Below, one piece after another: positions 54,585 through 64,000 of a stretch of 64,000 bases of DNA (positions are counted from its first letter, which is position 1; the number at the start of each line of letters is the position of its first letter). The translations under genes and the position numbers were made by a program. The DNA is taken from positions 1,984,001 to 2,048,000 of the forward strand of contig NZ_OW824151.1 in the NCBI RefSeq assembly GCF_942548115.1. The letters are read 5' to 3'. This DNA is from Aeromicrobium sp. Leaf245. GTDB taxonomy: Bacteria; Actinomycetota; Actinomycetes; Propionibacteriales; Nocardioidaceae. The notes below the pieces were generated by a model. The model saw only the letters and a list, made by a program, of their open reading frames with translations. It made no database searches and had not been told where the DNA came from.

Positions 54585-55783
54585 GCGTGACGCGTGCGCA
54601 AGGCTTCCGGGCAGCCGGCGTGGCTGCCGGCCTGAAGTCCACCGGCGCGCCCGACGTGGCGCTGGTCGTCAACGACGGCCCGTCGACCGCCGCTGCCGCC
54701 GTCTTCACGAGCAACCGCTGCCGCGCGAACCCCGTGATCTGGAGCGCCGAGGCGATCCGCACCGGGTCGGCACGGGCCGTCGTGCTCAACTCCGGCGGAG
54801 CGAACTGCTACACCGGCGCGGAGGGGTTCCAGCTGACCCACGCCACCGCCGAGCTGGTCGCGGAGCTCCTGTCCGACGGGGGTTCCGGGCCGCGGGCGGA
54901 GAACGGCGCCGTCGGGGCCATCGACGTGCAGGTGTGCTCGACCGGCCTGATCGGTCTGCTGAACGACCGCGACGACCTGCTGGCCGGCGTGCGCGCGGCG
55001 CACGCCGAGCTGTCCGACGACGGGGGAGCGGCGGCCGCGACGGCGATCATGACCACGGACTCGGTCTCGAAGCAGGCCGCGGCGGAGGGCAGCGACGCCG
55101 AGGGGCGGACCTTCACGGTCGGCGGCATGGCCAAGGGAGCCGGCATGCTGGCGCCGGCCCTGGCGACCATGCTCGTGGTCGTCACCACCGACGCCGACGT
55201 CGACGCCGCCACGCTCGACACCGCGCTGCGCGGTGCGACGCGGGTGACCTTCGACCGGCTCGACTCCGACGGCTGCCAGTCGACCAACGACACGGTGCTG
55301 CTGCTCGCCAGCGGCGCCTCGGGTGCGACGCCCTCCGTCGAGGCGCTCACCGAGCAGGTCACGGCGGTGTGCCACGACCTCGCGCTGCAGCTGCTGGCCG
55401 ATGCCGAGGGTGCCGACCACGAGATCGCCATCGAGGTCCTCAACGCCGCGACCGAGGACGACGCTGTCGAGGTCGCGCGCTCGGTGGCGCGCAGCAACCT
55501 GTTCAAGACGGCGATCTTCGGCAAGGACCCCAACTGGGGCCGCATCCTCGCCTCCGTCGGCACGACCGGCGCGGCGTTCGACCCTGCCGACCTCGACGTC
55601 GCGCTGAACGGCGTCTGGGTCTGCCGCGACAGCGGTCCGGGCGAGTCCCCCGACGCGGTCTCGCTCGAGGACCGCGCCGTGACGGTCACGATCGACCTGA
55701 AGTCGGGCGAGAGCACTGCCACGGTCTGGACCAACGACCTGACGCACGCCTACGTGCACGAGAACTCGGCCTACTCCTCCTGA
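54581..55783 (+). CDS. argJ: Bifunctional ornithine acetyltransferase / N-acetylglutamate synthase
   Basis: Recycles the acetyl group in arginine synthesis. The 400-residue precursor has the self-cleavage site in [19 protein letters not shown], the nucleophile being T196 of the new beta chain. [17 protein letters not shown] and [10 protein letters not shown] are further family marks. Presence of argJ means the pathway is the cyclic type. The C-terminus NSAYSS matches the usual ending. Confidence 0.96.
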   Translation: MSVTRAQGFRAAGVAAGLKSTGAPDVALVVNDGPSTAAAAVFTSNRCRANPVIWSAEAIRTGSARAVVLNSGGANCYTGAEGFQLTHATAELVAELLSDGGSGPRAENGAVGAIDVQVCSTGLIGLLNDRDDLLAGVRAAHAELSDDGGAAAATAIMTTDSVSKQAAAEGSDAEGRTFTVGGMAKGAGMLAPALATMLVVVTTDADVDAATLDTALRGATRVTFDRLDSDGCQSTNDTVLLLASGASGATPSVEALTEQVTAVCHDLALQLLADAEGADHEIAIEVLNAATEDDAVEVARSVARSNLFKTAIFGKDPNWGRILASVGTTGAAFDPADLDVALNGVWVCRDSGPGESPDAVSLEDRAVTVTIDLKSGESTATVWTNDLTHAYVHENSAYSS

Positions 55784-55791
55784 GGACCACC

Positions 55792-56802
55792 ATGACGACA
55801 CCCGACGACACCCCCCAGACCGACGACGCCACCCAGGCCGACGCCGAGCCCGAGGCCGGTCACAGCCGCGAGGAGTGGCAGGAGCACACCGAGAAGGCCG
55901 CCGCCCTCGCCGGCGCCCTGCCGTGGCTGAAGCGCTACCACGGCAAGGTCGTGGTGGTGAAGTACGGCGGCAACGCCATGACCGACGAGTCCCTGAAGCA
56001 GGCGTTCGCGGAGGACATCGTGTTCCTGCGCCTCGCCGGCTTCAAGCCGGTCGTCGTCCACGGCGGCGGACCGCAGATCAGCTCCATGCTCGACCGGCTC
56101 GGCATCGAGTCCGAGTTCCGCGGTGGCCTGCGGGTCACCACGCCGGAGTCCGTGGACGTCGTGCGCATGGTGCTCACGGGCCAGGTCGGACGTGAGCTCG
56201 TCGGCCTGCTCAACCGGCACGGCGCCCTCGCGGTCGGCCTCTCCGGCGAGGACGCCGGTCTGTTCACCGCGACGACCACCCGTCCGGTGATCGACGGTGT
56301 CGAGACCGACATCGGACTCGTCGGCGAGGTCACCCACGTGCGCCCGGAGGCCGTGCAGGACCTCATCGACGCCGGGCGGATCCCGGTCGTCTCCACCGTC
56401 GCGCCCGACGCGTCGGGCCAGGTCCACAACGTCAACGCCGACACCGCGGCGTCCGCCCTGGCCGTCGCGCTCGGCGCCGAGAAGATGCTCGTGCTCACCG
56501 ACGTGGAGGGGCTGTACCGGGACTGGCCCGACAGCACCGACGTCATCGGCGAGATCTCCCCGGAGGCGTTGCGCGAGATCCTCCCGGGGCTCGCGTCGGG
56601 GATGATCCCCAAGATGACGGCCTGCCTGAAGGCCGTCGAGGGCGGCGTCAAGGGCGCCACCGTGGTCGACGGCCGCGAGCCGCACGCCGTCCTGCTCGAG
56701 ATCTTCACCGACGAGGGCGTCGGCACCCAGGTGCTGCCCGGCGTCGAGACCCGCATCCGTACCGCGCTGTACTCCACGAGCGCACCGAAGGAGCCCTCGT
56801 GA
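55792..56802 (+). CDS. argB: Acetylglutamate kinase
   Basis: Second step of arginine synthesis and the usual feedback point. The 336-residue protein has an amino acid kinase fold: [56 protein letters not shown] and [13 protein letters not shown]. An N-terminal extension of about 45 residues (acidic tail plus a helix [27 protein letters not shown]) is the arm that in arginine-inhibitable hexameric enzymes swaps between dimers, so arginine feedback is likely. Confidence 0.96.
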   Translation: MTTPDDTPQTDDATQADAEPEAGHSREEWQEHTEKAAALAGALPWLKRYHGKVVVVKYGGNAMTDESLKQAFAEDIVFLRLAGFKPVVVHGGGPQISSMLDRLGIESEFRGGLRVTTPESVDVVRMVLTGQVGRELVGLLNRHGALAVGLSGEDAGLFTATTTRPVIDGVETDIGLVGEVTHVRPEAVQDLIDAGRIPVVSTVAPDASGQVHNVNADTAASALAVALGAEKMLVLTDVEGLYRDWPDSTDVIGEISPEALREILPGLASGMIPKMTACLKAVEGGVKGATVVDGREPHAVLLEIFTDEGVGTQVLPGVETRIRTALYSTSAPKEPS

Positions 56803-58046
56803 CCGGACAGCAGGACCAGACGTCGGCCCGGGCCGACCTCCCCTTCGCCTCGCAGGGTCGCCCCGAGAGCGGCGACTCCTGGACCGAGCGCTACCGCGGC
56901 GCGGTGATGAACACCTTCGGCGACCCCCAGCGGGTGCTCGTGCGCGGTGAGGGCAGCACGGTCTGGGACGTCGACGGCAACCACTACCTCGACCTGCTCG
57001 CGGGCATCGCCGTCAACGCCCTCGGACACGCCCACCCGGCGATCGTGAAGGCCGTCACCGAGCAGCTGGGCACCCTCGGCCACGTGTCGAACTTCTTCAC
57101 CACCGAGCCGCAGGTGCGCCTCGCCGAGCGCCTCGCCGCCCTGCTCGACGCGGGCGACGGCGTTCCCGTGCGCACGTTCTTCGCCAACTCCGGCACCGAG
57201 GCCAACGAGGCCGCCTTCAAGGCGACCCGTCGCACGGGCCGCACCACGGTCGTCGTGGCGGAGGGCAGCTTCCACGGCCGTTCGATGGGCGCGCTCGCGC
57301 TCACGTCGAAGGCCGCCTACCGCGAGCCGTTCGAGCCGCTGCCCGGCGACGTGCGCTGGGTGCCCTACGGCGACGCCGAGGCCCTGTCCGCAGCGGTCGA
57401 CGACACCGTGGCCGCCGTGCTCCTGGAGCCCATCCAGGGCGAGGCGGGCGTCGTCGTGCCGCCCGACGGGTACCTGGCGCACGCCCGCGCCGTCACGCAC
57501 GAGCACGGCGCGCTGCTGTGGATCGACGAGGTGCAGACCGGTGTCGGGCGCACCGGCGCGTGGTTCGCGTTCCAGGAGTCCGGCATCGTCCCCGACCTCG
57601 TGACGCTGGCCAAGGGTCTCGGCGGCGGGTTCCCGATCGGTGCGTGCATCGGCGTCGGCGAGGCCGCCACGCTCCTCGGTCCGGGCAACCACGGCACGAC
57701 GTTCGGCGGGAACCCGGTGGCCTGCGCCGCGGCGCTCGCAGTGCTCGACACGATCGAGGCCGATGGACTGCTCCAGCACGCCGTGGCGCGAGGCGACCAG
57801 CTGGCGTCCGTGCTCGAGCAGCACCCCCGGGTCGTCGAGGTCACCGGCCGCGGCCTCATGCGCGGCGTGGTGCTCACCGAGCCCCGCGCGGCCGACGTGC
57901 AGAAGGCCGCACTCGACGCCGGGCTCGTCCTGAACGCACCCACGCCCGACCGGCTGCGCATCGTCCCGCCGCTCGTGCTCACCGAGGCCGAGGCGGCCCA
58001 CGCGGCGACGACGCTGTCGGCGGTGCTCGCGGAGGTGCTGGCATGA
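56799..58046 (+). CDS. argD: Acetylornithine aminotransferase
   Basis: PLP enzyme of class III. The 415-residue protein has the PLP lysine in [16 protein letters not shown], with the aspartate/glutamine pair in [13 protein letters not shown] and [15 protein letters not shown] at the phosphate site. It starts with GTG inside the argB stop; the first 25 residues before [14 protein letters not shown] are variable, so a slightly later start cannot be excluded. Confidence 0.96.
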   Translation: MTGQQDQTSARADLPFASQGRPESGDSWTERYRGAVMNTFGDPQRVLVRGEGSTVWDVDGNHYLDLLAGIAVNALGHAHPAIVKAVTEQLGTLGHVSNFFTTEPQVRLAERLAALLDAGDGVPVRTFFANSGTEANEAAFKATRRTGRTTVVVAEGSFHGRSMGALALTSKAAYREPFEPLPGDVRWVPYGDAEALSAAVDDTVAAVLLEPIQGEAGVVVPPDGYLAHARAVTHEHGALLWIDEVQTGVGRTGAWFAFQESGIVPDLVTLAKGLGGGFPIGACIGVGEAATLLGPGNHGTTFGGNPVACAAALAVLDTIEADGLLQHAVARGDQLASVLEQHPRVVEVTGRGLMRGVVLTEPRAADVQKAALDAGLVLNAPTPDRLRIVPPLVLTEAEAAHAATTLSAVLAEVLA

Positions 58047-58966
58047 CCCGCCACCTGTTGCGCGACGACGACCTGACGCCCGCCGAGCAGGCCGAGGTGC
58101 TGCAGCTCGCGCTGCGGATGAAGGCCGAGCCCTTCGCCCACCGACCGCTCGAGGGCCCGCGGTCCGTCGCGGTGGTCTTCGACAAGTCGTCCACCCGGAC
58201 CCGCGTCTCGTTCTCCGTCGGCGTGGCCCAGATGGGTGGGCACTGCGTCATCCTCGACGCGGCCACCACTCAGGCGGGCCGGGGCGAGCCGGTGGCGGAC
58301 ACCGCCCGGGTGCTGGGCCGCATGGTCGACGCCGTCGTGTGGCGCACGTACGCGCAGGCGGGCCTGGAGGAGATGGCCCGGCATGCCGGCGTGCCCGTCG
58401 TGAACGCGCTGAGCGACGACTTCCACCCGTGCCAGCTGCTGGCCGACTGGCTCACCGTGCTCGAGCACAAGGGTCCGCTGGCGGGCCTGACGGTGGCCTA
58501 CGTCGGGGATGGCGAGAACAACATGGCCCACTCCTACGTGCTGGGCGGTGCCGTGGCGGGCATGCACGTGCGGATCGGTGCGCCCGACGGGTACGCGCCG
58601 GCCGCGCACGTCGTCGCGGACGCCGAGAAGGTCGCCGCGTCCACCGGGGGATCGATCCTGCTCACCGACGACCCCGCCGAGGCCGTCGCCGGTGCCGACG
58701 TCGTCATCACCGACACCTGGGTCTCCATGGGCCACGAGGCAGAGAAGGCCGAGCGGCAGGCGATCTTCGGTCCGTACGCCGTCACGGGTGCGCTGCTCGA
58801 GCACGCCGACCCCGACGCGATCGTCATGCACTGCCTGCCGGCCTACCGCGGCCTCGAGATCGCCGAGGACGTGCTGGAGGGACCCCGCAGCGTCGTGTGG
58901 GACGAGGCCGAGAACCGTCTGCACGCTCAGAAGGCGCTGCTCGCCTTCCTGCTGGAGCGGTCCTGA
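58043..58966 (+). CDS. argF: Ornithine carbamoyltransferase
   Basis: Forms citrulline. The 307-residue protein has the carbamoyl-phosphate motif [11 protein letters not shown], the HPCQLLADW block, the ornithine loop and the C-terminal [11 protein letters not shown] with the catalytic cysteine. ATG start overlaps the argD stop. Confidence 0.97.
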   Translation: MTRHLLRDDDLTPAEQAEVLQLALRMKAEPFAHRPLEGPRSVAVVFDKSSTRTRVSFSVGVAQMGGHCVILDAATTQAGRGEPVADTARVLGRMVDAVVWRTYAQAGLEEMARHAGVPVVNALSDDFHPCQLLADWLTVLEHKGPLAGLTVAYVGDGENNMAHSYVLGGAVAGMHVRIGAPDGYAPAAHVVADAEKVAASTGGSILLTDDPAEAVAGADVVITDTWVSMGHEAEKAERQAIFGPYAVTGALLEHADPDAIVMHCLPAYRGLEIAEDVLEGPRSVVWDEAENRLHAQKALLAFLLERS

Positions 58967-58973
58967 GGAGCGC

Positions 58974-61191
<2,218 letters not shown>

Positions 61192-61270
61192 TCGAGGTCC
61201 CGCTCGCCGGGTCCACGTCGTTCACCGACCGTTCACGGGGGTCCGGCAGCATGCGCGGGTGCTCGACAGC

Positions 61271-64000
61271 GTGAGGGTCCCGGCCACGTTCCTGCGGTCG
61301 GGCCGCGCCGCACCTCCTCGGACCCTCGTGGACGTCCTGACCGCGACGGCCGACGCCCACGGCAGCGAGCCCGCCCTCGCGTGCGGCGACGTCGTGCTGA
61401 CCTACGACCAGCTGCTCGAGACCGCCGGTGCCCTCGCGGACGAGCTGGGCTCGGTCGGTGTCGGCCGCGGAGCCCGGGTCGGGGTGCGCGTGTCCTCGGG
61501 GACGACGGACCTGCACGTCGCCATCCTGGGCGTCCTCCTCGCGGGGGCGGCCTACGTGCCGATCGACGTCGACGACCCGCCGGAGCGCGCGGCCACGGTG
61601 CTGCGCGAGGCCCAGGCCGACGCGGTCGTGACCGACGGCCTCGTCGTGCGCCGCCTCCGGGACGAGGTGCGCGGGTCCGGCGCGGTCGAGCCGCCGCGGC
61701 TCGAGGACGACGCCTGGATCATCTTCACGTCGGGCTCCACCGGCACGCCGAAGGGCGTCGCCGTCACGCACCGCTCCGCCGCTGCGTTCGTCGACGCCGA
61801 GTCGGTGCTGTTCTGCCAGGACGCCCCGCTCGGTCCCGGCGACCGCGTGATGGCCGGCCTGTCCGTCGCCTTCGACGCCTCCTGCGAGGAGATGTGGTTG
61901 GCGTGGGGGCACGGCGCGTGCCTCGTCCCTGCGCCGCGCTCGCTCGTCCGCAGCGGCGCCGACCTCGCCCCGTGGCTGGTCGCCAACGACGTCAGCGTGG
62001 TGTCCACCGTGCCCACCCTCGTGCTCATGTGGCCGCCGTCGGCCCTCGACGCGGTGCGGCTGCTGATCCTCGGCGGCGAGGCGTGCCCACCGGAGATCGG
62101 CGAGCGCTTCGCCACCGCCGAGCGCGAGGTGTGGAACACGTACGGACCGACGGAGGCCACGGTGGTGGCGTGCGGCGCGCGCCTGCAGCCCGGCGAGCCC
62201 GTGCGCATCGGACTGCCGCTGGAGGGATGGGACCTCGCGGTCGTCGACGACCAGGAGCAGCCCGTGCCGCCGGGGGAGACCGGGCAGCTCGTCATCGGTG
62301 GGGTCGGGCTCGCCCGCTACCTCGACCCCGAGAAGGACGCCGCCACCTACGCGCCGATGCCCTCGCTCGGCTGGGAGCGCGCCTACCGCAGCGGTGACCG
62401 CGTCGTGCTCGACGAGGACGGTCTGCTCTTCGCCGGACGGGCCGACGACCAGGTCAAGATCGGCGGCCGTCGGATCGAGCTGGGCGAGGTGGATAACGCG
62501 CTGCTGGCCCTGCCCGGCGTCGAGGCGGCGGCCGCGGCCGTCCGCCGCTCGGAGGCCGGCAACAGCGTGCTCGTGGGCTACGTGGTGGCCGACGCGGGCT
62601 TCGACGCCAAGGCCTCCCGGCCGCTGCTGCGCGAGCGGCTCCCTGCCGCGTCCGTGCCGCGGATCGCCGTCGTCGACGCGATCCCCGTCCGCACCTCGGG
62701 GAAGGTCGACCGCGACGCGCTGCCGTGGCCGCTGGAGTCGACGACGACCACGGCCCTCGACGGGACGGCCGCGCTGGTGGCCGACGCCTGGACCCGGATC
62801 CTCGGCTCGGCCGTCGGCGGGCCCGGCGACGACTTCTTCGAGGCCGGAGGGTCGAGCCTGACGGCGGCCCAGCTCGTGGCCCGGTTGCGCGAGACACACC
62901 CGGAGGTGACCGTCGCCGACGTGTACGAGGCCCCGACCGTGGGTGCGCTCGCCGCCCGGCTGGACACCCTGACGACCCCGGCGGTCGTGCAGGCGCGCGA
63001 GGTGCGTCCCGTGCCGCGCCGGTCCGCGCTCGCCCAGCTGCTGCTCCTGCTGCCCCTGCGGGCGCTAGGCGGGCTCGTCTGGATCGCCTGGCTCCTCGTC
63101 GGCGTCCAGGTGCTCGCGGTCGGCACCGGCGCACCCTGGTGGCCGGAGCCGGGCTGGCCGGCGGCGGCCTGCGCGGTCCTGGTGCTGCTCCCGCCCGTGC
63201 GGGCGCTGCTGGCCGCAGGGCTGGTGCGGCTCCTGCTGCGTCCGCTCACGCCCGGCACCCATCCGCGTGGCGGGCGTGTCCACCGTCGACTCTGGGCCGC
63301 CGAGCTCGTCGTCGAGGAGCTGCGCGTCGGGTCGCTCGCCGGCGTCGGGGCGCTCAGCCTGTTCGCGCGCCTGCTCGGCGCCAAGGTGGGGGAGGGCGTC
63401 GACCTGCACGCCATGCCGTCCCTCACCGGGCTGCTGACCCTGGGGCGCGGATCCACCGTCGAGCCGGAGACGGACCTGTCGGGCCACTGGGTCGACGGCG
63501 ACCGGTTGGTCGTCGGCCCGGTGCGCGTGCGGGCCGAGGCGCGCGTCGGCGTCCGCAGCACCCTGGGTCCGGGTGTCGTGGTCGGACGGGGCGCCGAGGT
63601 CGGCGCGGGGTCCACGGTGCTCGCGGACGTCCCCGACGACGTCTACGTCTCGGGCGCGCCGTCCGTGCGCGTCGGGGAGGCGCGTGGTCCGGCCGAGCGT
63701 CACACGGCCCCGCGCCGGCGCGGCTGGCCCACCGCCTACGCGCTCACCGGGGCGGCCCTGTCGGCCGTGCCGGTGGTCGCGGTCGGGCTCACCGCGGTCG
63801 CCGTCGTGGGTGCGGCCTGGACGGTCGGCGGCCGGCCGGACGGCCTGGTCGCGGCGCTCACGCAGCTCGCCCTGCTGCTCCCGCTCGTGGCGGTGCTGTC
63901 CCTCCCGGTGCTGGCCGGACTCGTGTGGGCCGTCGTCAGGCTGGCCTCGCGCGGGGTGGTCGCGGGGGTGCACCCGATCCACGGCCGAGCCGCGTGGAGC
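61271..64000 (+). CDS. Pls-like nonribosomal peptide synthetase with membrane acyltransferase-like C-terminus (partial at 3' end)
   Basis: Open for 910 codons to the window edge. An adenylation domain (about 18-500) shows A3 FTSGSTGTPKG, A4 VAFDASCEEMW, A5 NTYGPTEATVVA, A7 AYRSGDRV, A8 GRADDQVKIGGRRIELGEV and A10 RTSGKVDRDALP. A carrier domain follows with S529 in EAGGSSLTA. There is no condensation or thioesterase domain. Instead come membrane helices (about 578-600 and 630-650), a left-handed-helix-like soluble repeat (about 695-795) and further helices. This is the architecture of epsilon-poly-lysine synthetase (Pls/PosA) relatives, which polymerise one basic amino acid; full length is about 1300. 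D and E at specificity positions equivalent to 235 and 239 are compatible with a diamino acid. GTG at 61271 is the likeliest start. Confidence 0.88.
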   Translation, partial: MRVPATFLRSGRAAPPRTLVDVLTATADAHGSEPALACGDVVLTYDQLLETAGALADELGSVGVGRGARVGVRVSSGTTDLHVAILGVLLAGAAYVPIDVDDPPERAATVLREAQADAVVTDGLVVRRLRDEVRGSGAVEPPRLEDDAWIIFTSGSTGTPKGVAVTHRSAAAFVDAESVLFCQDAPLGPGDRVMAGLSVAFDASCEEMWLAWGHGACLVPAPRSLVRSGADLAPWLVANDVSVVSTVPTLVLMWPPSALDAVRLLILGGEACPPEIGERFATAEREVWNTYGPTEATVVACGARLQPGEPVRIGLPLEGWDLAVVDDQEQPVPPGETGQLVIGGVGLARYLDPEKDAATYAPMPSLGWERAYRSGDRVVLDEDGLLFAGRADDQVKIGGRRIELGEVDNALLALPGVEAAAAAVRRSEAGNSVLVGYVVADAGFDAKASRPLLRERLPAASVPRIAVVDAIPVRTSGKVDRDALPWPLESTTTTALDGTAALVADAWTRILGSAVGGPGDDFFEAGGSSLTAAQLVARLRETHPEVTVADVYEAPTVGALAARLDTLTTPAVVQAREVRPVPRRSALAQLLLLLPLRALGGLVWIAWLLVGVQVLAVGTGAPWWPEPGWPAAACAVLVLLPPVRALLAAGLVRLLLRPLTPGTHPRGGRVHRRLWAAELVVEELRVGSLAGVGALSLFARLLGAKVGEGVDLHAMPSLTGLLTLGRGSTVEPETDLSGHWVDGDRLVVGPVRVRAEARVGVRSTLGPGVVVGRGAEVGAGSTVLADVPDDVYVSGAPSVRVGEARGPAERHTAPRRRGWPTAYALTGAALSAVPVVAVGLTAVAVVGAAWTVGGRPDGLVAALTQLALLLPLVAVLSLPVLAGLVWAVVRLASRGVVAGVHPIHGRAAWS

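Overview
The window is very GC-rich (about 70% or more by eye), gene-dense DNA from an actinobacterium. Taxonomic markers are mIHF beside gmk-rpoZ, a PGKGP-type EF-P, a PyrR-led pyr operon, an infC-rpmI-rplT-pheST block and a DUF6167-like gene before alaS. Gene order and protein style suggest Propionibacteriales, probably Nocardioidaceae (Nocardioides or Aeromicrobium-like); that placement is inference. Almost all of it is core chromosome. No tRNA, rRNA, IS element, prophage or CRISPR array was seen.

Layout. (1) 1-11.5 kb: alaS-ruvX-mltG-aroE-prepilin peptidase, a divergent guanidinium exporter (gdx) behind a guanidine-III riboswitch, then aroC-aroK-aroB-M24 peptidase-efp-nusB, mostly with overlapping stop/start codons. 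(2) 11.6-15.3 kb: an OpuC/ProU-type osmoprotectant ABC transporter (permease, ATPase, permease, lipoprotein). (3) 15.3-18.3 kb: a small accessory stretch with a GNAT acetyltransferase, a membrane-anchored Asp-box protein and a DUF222-HNH protein. (4) 18.4-31.1 kb: pyrR-pyrB-pyrC-carA-carB-pyrF with a PyrR-binding hairpin at the pyrR ribosome-binding site, then a lipoprotein, mihF, gmk, rpoZ, coaBC and metK. (5) 31.1-36.4 kb: a four-arm palindromic repeat, a helicase-degenerate priA, fmt, rsmB and rpe. (6) 36.5-42.3 kb: an FMN riboswitch and ribD-ribE-ribBA-ribH, then hisE, hisG, a PH-like membrane protein and an SseB-like protein. (7) 42.5-51.5 kb: a reverse-strand ACT-GNAT protein, a structured leader and infC (apparent AUC start)-rpmI-rplT, an RNA methyltransferase, a BKACE enzyme, an orphan histidine kinase and pheS-pheT. 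(8) 51.5-61.2 kb: a second copy of the palindromic repeat, then argG-argC-(41-codon ORF)-argJ-argB-argD-argF-argR-argH and a small DivIVA-motif protein. (9) 61.3-64.0 kb: the start of a Pls/poly-amino-acid-synthetase-like NRPS that runs off the window.

Regulation is unusually readable. Three RNA elements can be recognised by conserved sequence: guanidine-III, PyrR-binding loop and FMN. The infC leader is a fourth, inferred one. Many genes have a TANNNT -10 element placed only about 6-9 bases before the start codon, implying leaderless mRNAs (gdx's neighbour aroC, priA, fmt, rpe, hisE, pheS, argG and others).

The least explained items are the two D-D-I-I palindromic elements, the 41-codon ORF fitted by ATGA overlaps between argC and argJ, the gammaproteobacterial-type argG moved to the front of the arg cluster, and the Pls-like synthetase directly after the arginine operon.
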